Below, piece after piece: positions 8,692-15,983 of a DNA stretch of 64,000 nt. This DNA comes from Alloyangia pacifica. Its GTDB lineage: Bacteria > Pseudomonadota > Alphaproteobacteria > Rhodobacterales > Rhodobacteraceae. Position 1 is the stretch's first letter. Every line of letters begins with the position of its first letter. The position numbers and the translations under genes are program-made. The notes under the pieces were generated by a model. The model was not told the DNA's origin, ran no database searches, and saw only the letters and a list, made by a program, of their open reading frames with translations. The DNA is taken from contig NZ_JAIVKX010000002.1 of the NCBI RefSeq assembly GCF_020524285.1, forward strand, positions 614,670-678,669, read 5' to 3'.

Positions 8692-9954
8692 TTACTGGAA
8701 GACGGCGTTCGGGTTGTCGAGGCTGTCGGAGCCTTCGAATTCCATATCCTCGAGCGACAGCGCGGTGACGATGCGCTCGATGGTGCGGGTCTGGTCGATG
8801 AGACCGTCGACGCCGCCCATGATCAGCGCCTCGCCCTTCTCGTTGCCGGCCTCGAGCATCTGGTCGTAGGCGAAACCCTCTTCCTCGGCGGCGGTCTTGA
8901 TCGCGCCGAGCGCCGCCATCGTGGCGTCGAGCTTGCCCTTCATCTCCTCGTCCAGCTCCGGCGAGGTCTCGGCCACCAGATCGCTCAGCGACGGACCCTC
9001 GACGGTGCTGCCGTCGACGCGGGTGTAGCTGCCGAGGTAGACGTTCTGGATGCCCTTGCCGTCGTAGAAGTGCGAGTTGTGGGTGTTGTCGGAGAAGCAG
9101 TCGTGCTCTTCCTCGGGGTCGTTCAGCATCAGGCCGAGGCGCATGCGCTCGCCGGCCTGCTCGCCGTAGGACAGCGAGCCCATGCCGGTCAGCATCGCCA
9201 CGATGCCGGCGTCGGCATTGGCGCTGACCTCTTCTCGCGCCGCGCCGCCCTCGGCCCAGTTCGCGGCCATTTCCTCGAGGTCCGAGACCAGCAGCTGCGT
9301 CGCCGAGGTCAGATAGGCCGCGCGGCGGTCGCAATTGCCGCCGGTGCAGTCCGCGCCCACGACATAGTCGGTATAGGGGCGGTCGCCCGCGCCCGGCTCG
9401 GTGCCGTTGAGGTCCTGACCCCACAGCAGGAACTCGATGGCATGGTAGCCGCGGGCCACGTTGGTCTCGATGCCGTCGGCCTCGTTCAGCGTGTCGGCGA
9501 TCAGTTCCGGGGTGATCAGCGAGGCGTCGACCTCCTGCCCGGCCAGCTCCAGCGTCGGGTTGGCGATCACGTTGGAGGCGGCGAAGGGGTTCTCGTCGGT
9601 GGCGCCGCCGTAGCTGTCGTCCACGTAGTCGATCAGACCCTCGTCCAGCGGCCAGGCGTTCACCTTGCCTTCCCAGTCATCGACGATCGGGTTGCCGAAG
9701 CGGAAGACCTCGGTTTGCTGGTAGGGGTTGCGCGCCGCCAGCCAGGCTTCGCGCGCGGCGACCAGCGTGTCCTCGGAGGGCGCCGCGACCAGGGCCGCGA
9801 CCGCATCCTGCAGCGCCTTGGCGGTGCTCAGGCTGTCCTCGTAACCGGCCTGCGCGATATCTGCGTAGGTCTCGATCACCGCGGCCTTGTCGGTGTCGGC
9901 CAGCGCCGGAGCGGCAATGGTCAGCGCGAGCGCGGATGTAGTCAGGAATTTCAT
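8692..9954 (-). CDS. irpA: Imelysin-family iron-regulated protein (IrpA-like)
   Basis: 420 residues with a Sec signal (FLTTSALALTIAAPALA, cleavage near residue 19). It contains the imelysin core GYHAIEFLLWGQDLNG with the HxxE motif H171-E174, and the conserved C-terminal NSHFYDGKGIQNVYLG stretch, as in IrpA-type proteins that are needed for growth under iron limitation in cyanobacteria. It acts in the periplasm or at the outer membrane; the biochemical activity is not known, and the peptidase name of the family is not supported for this subgroup. It follows hemP by 54 bases and precedes bfd by 14, so it is an internal gene of the iron operon. AGGGG lies 10 bases before the ATG. Confidence 0.9.
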   Translation of the reverse strand: MKFLTTSALALTIAAPALADTDKAAVIETYADIAQAGYEDSLSTAKALQDAVAALVAAPSEDTLVAAREAWLAARNPYQQTEVFRFGNPIVDDWEGKVNAWPLDEGLIDYVDDSYGGATDENPFAASNVIANPTLELAGQEVDASLITPELIADTLNEADGIETNVARGYHAIEFLLWGQDLNGTEPGAGDRPYTDYVVGADCTGGNCDRRAAYLTSATQLLVSDLEEMAANWAEGGAAREEVSANADAGIVAMLTGMGSLSYGEQAGERMRLGLMLNDPEEEHDCFSDNTHNSHFYDGKGIQNVYLGSYTRVDGSTVEGPSLSDLVAETSPELDEEMKGKLDATMAALGAIKTAAEEEGFAYDQMLEAGNEKGEALIMGGVDGLIDQTRTIERIVTALSLEDMEFEGSDSLDNPNAVFQ

Positions 9955-10008
9955 CTAGGTCTGTCCCCTCGTGGCGTTATTCTTGGTGTTTCGGCTGGTG
10001 AAGACGGC

Positions 10009-10170
10009 TTACTTGGTCAGGATCAGCTTGCCTGCCTTGGTGATGCGCAGCGTGTAGACCTGCCCGTCGAGCTCGATCTCGGCAAGGTTGCCGCTCTGGG
10101 TGAGCAGGCGCGCGTCATGGCGCGGGATGGCAGGTTGCGCTGCGTCGGATTTGAACCGGTCGATCATCAT
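10009..10170 (-). CDS. hemP: Haemin uptake protein HemP
   Basis: 53 residues (MMIDRF...). The C-terminal pattern IELDGQVYTLRITKAGKLILTK is the HemP signature, usually written as a short beta hairpin ending in KLILTK. HemP family proteins accompany haem or iron uptake operons, and some have been reported to activate haem-uptake gene expression. GAGGAG lies 7 bases before the first of two adjacent ATG codons (10170 and 10167). The first ATG overlaps the stop codon of a possible upstream ORF in a TAATG junction. It is probably the first well-supported gene of the operon that runs down to 4315. Confidence 0.88.
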   Translation of the reverse strand: MMIDRFKSDAAQPAIPRHDARLLTQSGNLAEIELDGQVYTLRITKAGKLILTK

Positions 10171-10346
10171 TATCTTACTCCTCGTGCGGAACGCGCCTGT
10201 GGCACATCGCGCGACATTTCTACGCGGTCGAGCAGCGCCTCGAGCGCGCCCTCCGCCGGCCAGAAGGCTCCGAGGACCATGGCCAGAAGCTCTGTCCGCG
10301 CCCCGCGCGCAGATGCCGCGGTGGAATACCCGATTTCGTGCTTCAC
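10170..10346 (-). CDS. Possible 58-residue ORF coupled to hemP
   Basis: An open frame starting at GTG (10344-10346) with a good ribosome site, GAGGGG, 5 bases upstream, and ending in a TAA that shares a base with the hemP ATG (TAATG). The product (MKHEIGYSTAASARGARTEL at its start) has a hydrophobic middle, LLAMVLGAFWP (20-30), and an acidic-then-basic tail; I recognise no family. The frame could be extended to an ATG at 10397 without a good ribosome site. It may be a real small protein or a leader that couples translation into hemP. Support is limited to the start and stop signals. Confidence 0.42.
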   Translation of the reverse strand: MKHEIGYSTAASARGARTELLAMVLGAFWPAEGALEALLDRVEMSRDVPQARSARGVR

Positions 10347-10438
10347 AACGGCCCCTCGCTTCAAGCGCCCTCGTCTGTCGGCTCCCCCGCCTGGCACGAG
10401 GTGGCTCTCTTGCCATCAAAACTGAGCAAATGAATCGG

Positions 10439-10457
10439 ATTTGTCAATCCGACAAAT
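10439..10457. promoter_or_regulatory. Inverted repeat upstream of the iron operon, possible operator
   Basis: Perfect 7-bp arms ATTTGTC and GACAAAT separated by AATCC, in the 211-bp divergent region between the 58-codon ORF/hemP side (minus) and the SbcD-like gene (plus). The surrounding 60 bases are more AT-rich than average and fit a promoter. Position suggests an iron-responsive operator (Fur/Mur, Irr, RirA or IscR type are the candidates in this order of bacteria), but I cannot match it with certainty to any of their consensus sites. Confidence 0.45.
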
Positions 10458-10557
10458 TCCGTCAGACTTCACAACTCCCGTAGGAACCGCGAAAATCCGC
10501 CCTCTTCTCGTTGCGGTCGCCCCGCAGATGCGCAATCACTTGCGCAAAGGGGACATC

Positions 10558-11694
10558 ATGGCAGACTTCCGCTTCATCCACGCCTCCGACCTTCACCTGG
10601 GCCGGCGCTTCGCCGCCATGCCCGAGGAGATCCGCCCGCATCTTGCCGAGGCACGCCACGGCGCGATCACCCGACTCGCCGGTGCCGCCCGCCAGGCCGG
10701 CGCGGCGCATGTGCTGATCGCCGGGGATCTCTTCGACACGCCCACCCCCAGCCCGCGCGTGCTGGTGCAGGCGATGCATGCCTTCGGTGCCGAGGAGGAC
10801 CTGACCTGGTGGGTGCTGCCCGGCAACCACGACAGCCTCGGGGCCGAGGCGCTCTGGGCCGAGGTCGCCTCCCGTGCGCCCGGCAACCTGCGCCTGCTGG
10901 ACAGGGCCGCGCCAGTCGAGATGGCCCCCGGCGCCTGGCTGCTGCCCGCACCGCTGCCGCGCAAGTTCCCCGGCTACGACCTGACCGCCTGGATGCCCGG
11001 CGCCGAGACCCCCGAGGGCGCGCTGCGCATCGGCCTCGCGCATGGCGCCGTGCGCAGTTTCGAAGAGGAGGACGCGCGCGCCTCCGAGGTGATTCCGCCC
11101 GACCGCGCCGAGAGCGCCCGACTCGACTACCTCGCGCTCGGTGACTGGCACGGGCAGATGGCGCTCGGGCCCCGCACCCGCTACTCCGGCACGCCCGAGC
11201 GCGACGGCTTCCGCCACGCCGGCCGCGGCGCCTGCCTCGCGGTGACGCTGAGCGGCCCAGGCGAGGCGCCTCGCATCGAGCCCCTCGAGACCGGCCTCTA
11301 CCACTGGCAGGACGCCGCCCTGCCGCTGCTGCCCGGTCAGGACGCGGCGCAGGCGCTCCACGACGCTCTGCCCGAGGGCCGCGCCGCGCGCCGCGACCAC
11401 CTGCTGCGCCTGCGCGCCGAGGGCCGCACCACGCTGGCCGGACGCGCTGCGCTGGACGAAGCGGCCCGCGAGGTCGCCCCCGATTTCGGCTATTTCGAGC
11501 TCGACACCTCGGCGCTCGGCACCGAGCACGAGCTGTCGGACCTCGACGCCATCGACCGCGCCGGGGCGCTGCGCATCGCCGCCGAACGGCTGGCCGAGGC
11601 GGCAGACGATACCGACGCCGCCGCGCGCGAACGCGCCGTGGCCTCCGCCGCGCTCAACCGCCTCTACGGGCTGCTGCAGGAGGGCGAGGCATGA
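10558..11694 (+). CDS. SbcD/YhaO-like DNA repair exonuclease (metallophosphoesterase)
   Basis: 378 residues. The N-terminal calcineurin-type phosphoesterase motifs are present in order: ASDLHLG (D11, H13), AGDLFD, GNHD, GLAHG and GDWHG. This is the Mre11/SbcD-type nuclease of the YhaO branch, which works with an SMC-like ATPase to process DNA ends. The ATG at 10558 follows AAAGGGG at good spacing; the frame runs further upstream without family similarity. Its stop overlaps the start of the next gene by 4 bp (ATGA), so the two subunits are coupled in translation. Confidence 0.9.
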   Translation: MADFRFIHASDLHLGRRFAAMPEEIRPHLAEARHGAITRLAGAARQAGAAHVLIAGDLFDTPTPSPRVLVQAMHAFGAEEDLTWWVLPGNHDSLGAEALWAEVASRAPGNLRLLDRAAPVEMAPGAWLLPAPLPRKFPGYDLTAWMPGAETPEGALRIGLAHGAVRSFEEEDARASEVIPPDRAESARLDYLALGDWHGQMALGPRTRYSGTPERDGFRHAGRGACLAVTLSGPGEAPRIEPLETGLYHWQDAALPLLPGQDAAQALHDALPEGRAARRDHLLRLRAEGRTTLAGRAALDEAAREVAPDFGYFELDTSALGTEHELSDLDAIDRAGALRIAAERLAEAADDTDAAARERAVASAALNRLYGLLQEGEA

Positions 11695-14303
11695 AGCTGC
11701 TCTCGGTCACCCTCTCCGACGTCCGCCGCTTCGCCCGCCCGGTGACGGTGCAGGGCTTCGGCCCGGGCCTCAACGTGCTCGCCGCGCCCAACGAGGACGG
11801 CAAGTCGACGCTCTTCGACGCCTTGCAGGCCCTCTTCTTCCTGCCCCACCGCAGTCGGGCGAAGGAAATCACCGCGCTGCGCCCCCACGCGGGCGGCGCC
11901 CCCATGGTCTCCGCCGAGATCGAGGACGAGGGCCGCCGCTACCGGCTCACCAAGCGCTGGCTCTCGCGGCCCATGGCCGAGGTGCACGAGGGCACCCGGC
12001 TTGTCGCCAAGGGCGAGGCCGCGGAAGAGTGGATCGCCGCCCTCACCCAGTCGCCCGAGGAAGGCGGCCCGGCCGGGCTGCTCTGGGTACGGCAGGGCCT
12101 CGTGGCGCTCGATCAGGGCGAGAAGCGTGAGCAGGACCACGCCCACCGCGCCCGCCGCGACCTGCTGTCCTCGGTTGCCGGTGAGGTCGAGGCGCTGACC
12201 GGCGGCCGCCGCATGGACCGCGCGCTGGCGCAGACCGAGGCGGCGCTGGCCGAGCTGGTCACCGCCTCCGGCAAGCCCAAGGCGGGCGGGCCGCTGAAGG
12301 CCGCCGAGGACGAGGTCGCCGAACTGAGCGCTCGCCGCGAGACGCTGAGCGCCACCGCGCAGACGCTGGAGCAGGCGATTGCCGACCGCCGCCGGCTGCG
12401 CAGCGAGCTTTCCGAGCTGCAGGACCCCGAGGCGCAGGCCGCCCGCGAGGCGCGGCTGACCGAGGCCCGCGCCGCCGCCGAGACCGCCCGCGCCTTCGCC
12501 GAGCGGCAGCGCCGCGCCGCCGAGCAGGTCGCGGCGCTGGAGGCGCGCCGCGATGCCGCCGCCGAGAAGGCCGAGGCGCTGCGCCGCGCCCGGGCAGCCG
12601 TGACAGAGGCCGAGGCCCGGCTTGCGGGTTTGGTGGACGCCGAGGCGCAGGCCAGCGAAACCGCTGCCGACGCGAAGACGAAACTGGCCGAGGCCAGCAC
12701 CTCCCGCGATGCCGCCCGCGCGGCGCAGCGCGCCGCGCAGAAGGATCAGGCCGCCGCGCAGGAGGCGGCGCAGCAGGCACGGGTGAAGGCCGACCGCGCC
12801 GCGCTGGAAAAGCGGCTGACCGAGGCGCAAGCGTTGGCCAAGGCCGAGCTGGCGGCCAATACCGCCGCGCAGCGCGGCCCGGACGAGGCCACGATGGAGG
12901 CCCTCGACCGCGCCGCCGGCGAGCTGCGCGTGCAGGAGGAACTGCACGCCCGCACCGCCCCCAAGCTGCGGCTCGACTACGCACCCGGCGCCGCCGAGGT
13001 GCTGCTCGACGGCACGCCCCTGCCCGATGCCAGCGAGCGCCCGCTCAATGGCCCGGCGACGCTGGACCTGCCCGGCATCGGCCGCCTGAGCCTCGATCCC
13101 GGCGCCGCCGCGCAGACCGGCGCGCTGGACGCCGCCCGCGCGGCCTTCTCCGCGGCGCTCACTGCCACCGGCTGCGAGACCCCCGAGGCCGCCCGCGAGG
13201 CCACCCGCGCCCGCCGCAAGGCCCTCGCCGCGCTGCAGGAAGCCCGCGCTGCCCTGCGCGGCGTGGCGCCGAAGGGGCTGCGCGCGCTCGAAAACGCCCT
13301 CGCTGCCCTGCCCGCCCCGCGCGAAATCGCCGAGGCCCCCGATCCTGCCACCGCCACCGACGCGCTGCGCAAGGCCGAAGAGACGCTCGCTGCCGCCGAG
13401 GCCACCTTTGAGGCCGACCGCAGCCGCGACGAGCAGGCGCGGCTCGCCGAGGTTCGCGCCCTCACCGCCCGCGAGTCCGCCCAGACCCGCCTCGACGAAT
13501 TGCGCGATAGCCTGCCGGACGACCCTGACGCCGCCGCCACCACGCTCGCCGAGGCGCGGAGCGAGGCCGAGATAGCGCTCGCCGCCGCCCGCGATGCATT
13601 GGCGGAGCTGCAGGGCGAGGCCCCCGATCTGACCAGCGCCGAGGCCACGCTGACCCGCGCGCAGGCCGTTCTGGATCAGGCCGCGAAGCGCCAGCGCGAG
13701 CTGTCGGAACGCAAGGCCGCGCTCGACACGGAGATCAGCCTGCGCGCCGGGGAAGGCGTGGAGGAGGAGCTCGCCGCCACCGATGAAGCCCTGACAAAGG
13801 CCCGCGAACGCGCCGACCGCTATGGCTTCGAGCGCGACACTTTGGTGCTGCTGAAGGACACGCTGGACGCCGCCCGCTCCGAGGCCCGCGAGCATTACTT
13901 CGAGCCGGTCACCCGCGAGTTGGCGCCGCTGCTGCGGCTGCTCTGGCCCGAGGCCGAGCTGGTCTTCGACGAGGACAGCGCCCTGCCGCGCGCCCTGTCG
14001 CGCGGCGGCCAGGAGGAGACGATGGAGGTGCTCTCGGGCGGCACCCGCGAGCAGATCGCGCTGCTGGTCCGGCTGGCCTTTGCCCGGCTGCTAGCGCGCG
14101 GCGGGCGGCACGCGCCGGTGATCCTCGACGACGCGCTGGTCTATACCGACGACGCGCGCATCGAGCGCATGTTCGACGCGCTGCACCGGCAGGCGGGGGA
14201 TCTGCAGATCCTCGTGCTCACCTGCCGCCAACGCGCCTTCCGCGACCTTGGCGGACAGATGCTGAGCTACGAGAGCGGGGACATTCCGGAAGAGGCGCGC
14301 TAG
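11691..14303 (+). CDS. SbcC/YhaN-like AAA ATPase
   Basis: 870-residue SMC/Rad50-like ATPase, partner of the preceding nuclease. The Walker A is the YhaN variant NEDGKST (34-40). A very long alanine-, arginine- and glutamate-rich coiled coil follows (about 170-760) with a central less helical region near 430-480. The ABC signature LSGG is at 781-784 and Walker B with catalytic residues, ILDDAL, at 811-816. It is shorter than E. coli SbcC (about 1050 residues) and close to B. subtilis YhaN. I see no zinc-hook CxxC in the coiled coil, which fits the YhaN branch rather than Rad50. Confidence 0.88.
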   Translation: MKLLSVTLSDVRRFARPVTVQGFGPGLNVLAAPNEDGKSTLFDALQALFFLPHRSRAKEITALRPHAGGAPMVSAEIEDEGRRYRLTKRWLSRPMAEVHEGTRLVAKGEAAEEWIAALTQSPEEGGPAGLLWVRQGLVALDQGEKREQDHAHRARRDLLSSVAGEVEALTGGRRMDRALAQTEAALAELVTASGKPKAGGPLKAAEDEVAELSARRETLSATAQTLEQAIADRRRLRSELSELQDPEAQAAREARLTEARAAAETARAFAERQRRAAEQVAALEARRDAAAEKAEALRRARAAVTEAEARLAGLVDAEAQASETAADAKTKLAEASTSRDAARAAQRAAQKDQAAAQEAAQQARVKADRAALEKRLTEAQALAKAELAANTAAQRGPDEATMEALDRAAGELRVQEELHARTAPKLRLDYAPGAAEVLLDGTPLPDASERPLNGPATLDLPGIGRLSLDPGAAAQTGALDAARAAFSAALTATGCETPEAAREATRARRKALAALQEARAALRGVAPKGLRALENALAALPAPREIAEAPDPATATDALRKAEETLAAAEATFEADRSRDEQARLAEVRALTARESAQTRLDELRDSLPDDPDAAATTLAEARSEAEIALAAARDALAELQGEAPDLTSAEATLTRAQAVLDQAAKRQRELSERKAALDTEISLRAGEGVEEELAATDEALTKARERADRYGFERDTLVLLKDTLDAARSEAREHYFEPVTRELAPLLRLLWPEAELVFDEDSALPRALSRGGQEETMEVLSGGTREQIALLVRLAFARLLARGGRHAPVILDDALVYTDDARIERMFDALHRQAGDLQILVLTCRQRAFRDLGGQMLSYESGDIPEEAR

Positions 14304-14324
14304 GCCGGGGCCCGCCCCGCGAGG

Positions 14325-14936
14325 TCAGGCCGCCGCGCGCTGCAGCGCCTCGCGCAGGAAATCGAACTGGTCCTGCCCGTAGTAGCGCTTGCCGTGCAGC
14401 ACGTAGGTGGGCGAGCCGAAGATCTGCCGCGAGATCGCCTCCTCGGTGACCGCGTCGGCCTCGTCCCGCACCTCCTCGCGCTGCGCCACCGCGAGGATGC
14501 GCGCCGCCGGCAGCTCGACGGATTCGAAGGCCTCCTGCAGATCGCCCGGATCGGCGAGGTTGCGATGCTCGGCCCAGACCCCGCGCAAGCAGGCGAAACT
14601 CACCGTGTCCTGATCCAGCCCCAGCTGCCCGGCGGCAAGGATGCAGCGGCAGGCCAGCCGCGGGTCGGTCGGCCAGCTCGGCGGCATGGCGGCCATCCGC
14701 AGCCCGCGCAGCGCCGCCCAGCGGGCCTGGTCCTCGATCCGGTAGCTCTGGCGTGCATCGGTATGATCGTAGGGCGGCGTGACCCCGGCGGCCTCGTAGA
14801 CCCGCGCCACCTCCATCGGCAGGAACCGCACCTTCGCCCCCGCGCGCCGCGCCAGGACCATCAGTTCCTGGTGACCGAGGTAGGCATAGCCCGACATCGG
14901 CGCAAAATAGTAGTCGATCACGGGAGGCAGGCGCAT
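14325..14936 (-). CDS. 2-hydroxychromene-2-carboxylate isomerase family (DsbA-like)
   Basis: 203 residues with the thioredoxin-fold DsbA/kappa-GST organisation. The start DYYFAPMSGYAYLG puts S15 in the position of the catalytic serine of HCCA isomerases, and the C-terminal FGSPTYVLHGKRYYGQDQ is the usual cis-proline region. The family isomerises a ring-opening intermediate of naphthalene degradation using glutathione, but in bacteria without that pathway members are general GST-like enzymes of unknown substrate. No aromatic degradation genes adjoin it here. I chose the ATG at 14936; nine more codons are open upstream. Confidence 0.85.
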   Translation of the reverse strand: MRLPPVIDYYFAPMSGYAYLGHQELMVLARRAGAKVRFLPMEVARVYEAAGVTPPYDHTDARQSYRIEDQARWAALRGLRMAAMPPSWPTDPRLACRCILAAGQLGLDQDTVSFACLRGVWAEHRNLADPGDLQEAFESVELPAARILAVAQREEVRDEADAVTEEAISRQIFGSPTYVLHGKRYYGQDQFDFLREALQRAAA

Positions 14937-15191
14937 TCGGGTCTCCGGGCTGCGGGCAGGCACTGCACCCGGCAGGGATCGGCGACTTGGGAGAGCCGCG
15001 CGGGGCCGGACGCTCTGCTATCATGAGGCCAAACGCCGCCCGAAGGGTCAACAATCACGCCACATGCCCGGAAGTTGACGCCCTCATGACAGCGCTGCCA
15101 GCGTGGCGGAACGGCAAGATCCTGCCGCAGGCCGCCGTAAAAGCCCGCATTCTCCGCAGTTTTGAAATGCTTCGAGATCGTACCGGCGGCG

Positions 15192-15812
15192 CTAGTCGTC
15201 CTCGCCGGTCGGCAAATCCGCCAGCGCGCCGCGCAGCTGAGCGATGCGCTCGGCCACTGCCGGGCTGTGCTGCCCGGCGCGGTCCGACCAGGCGCTGAAG
15301 CGGTCGAGCAGCGGCAGGAAGAGCGCGATCTCCTCGGCGTTCCAGTCCTTGAGGAAGCTGCCCAGCACGAGAAACTTGTAGGCGCGCACCGCCGAGACGA
15401 TCTCAGACCCCGAGGGCGTCAGCTCAAGCACGGTGCGGCGGGCGTCCTGCTGGCTCACGGCGCGGCGGATCAGCCCCATTCGGATCAGCTCCGAGGCGAT
15501 GCGGCTGGCGCGCGAGGGGTCGATCCGCAGCCGCGCGGCGACGGTGGAGACCATGGTCTCGGCGTCCGCGCCGCAGGCCCCGGCCTCGTCGAATTCGCCC
15601 TCCGGCGCGCGCACGGCCAGCAGCACGTCGAGATGCGCAAGATCGATGGAGAGCCCGAGATCGGCCAGCGCCCGCTGGCCCAGTTCGCGTTTCATCACCC
15701 GCCGCCGCCACTTCTGCAGCGCCGCGTCGATCTCGATCGCCGCCTGCGCCGAGGCGTCGTCGATCCCCGCCTGCCGCAGGTGGTCCCGGATTCTCGCGTC
15801 CTTGTCCGGCAT
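15192..15812 (-). CDS. MarR-family transcriptional regulator
   Basis: 206 residues with a winged helix: VSTVAARLRIDPSRASRIASELIRMGLIRRAVSQQDARRT is split by helix-turn-helix and wing in the MarR pattern (about residues 92-135). It is divergent from a DHA2 drug exporter, the classic MarR arrangement, and probably represses both. The ATG at 15812 follows GGAG at 9 bases. An ATG at 15845 would add 11 residues, but no ribosome site precedes it and its upstream sequence is the palindrome at 15847-15867. A short N-terminal extension before the DNA-binding domain is longer than in typical MarR proteins (about 150 residues). Confidence 0.88.
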   Translation of the reverse strand: MPDKDARIRDHLRQAGIDDASAQAAIEIDAALQKWRRRVMKRELGQRALADLGLSIDLAHLDVLLAVRAPEGEFDEAGACGADAETMVSTVAARLRIDPSRASRIASELIRMGLIRRAVSQQDARRTVLELTPSGSEIVSAVRAYKFLVLGSFLKDWNAEEIALFLPLLDRFSAWSDRAGQHSPAVAERIAQLRGALADLPTGEDD

Positions 15813-15846
15813 TGTGCCGCGCTCCAAATTACGTGCCGTTGACATG

Positions 15847-15867
15847 TATATGCGCTCAGCACATATA
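15847..15867. promoter_or_regulatory. Imperfect palindrome between marR-like gene and MFS gene
   Basis: Arms TATATGCGCT and AGCACATATA around a central C, nine of ten positions complementary. It is 34-55 bases upstream of the regulator's preferred start, inside the divergent promoter region, and has the size and symmetry of a MarR dimer site. Function is inferred from position. Confidence 0.55.
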
Positions 15868-15983
15868 TGCCCCTAGCAATTCATTTCCGCAAGGTGCCCC
15901 GCGACTCGCCCTCCTGAACGGCGTGCGCGCCGCGCCTGCGCCGCGGCATTCCCGCGCCAGCCAGCATTCAAGGAGCCCCGCGC

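Noticed and set aside
11664..13895. 743-codon minus-strand frame opposite the YhaN-like gene
   Set aside because: Low-complexity G, L, A and R composition; it is the complement of a coiled-coil gene with all ABC ATPase motifs.
14987..15298. Plus-strand frame between HCCA isomerase and MarR genes
   Set aside because: Arginine/proline-rich second half overlaps the MarR gene on the other strand; no ribosome site or family.
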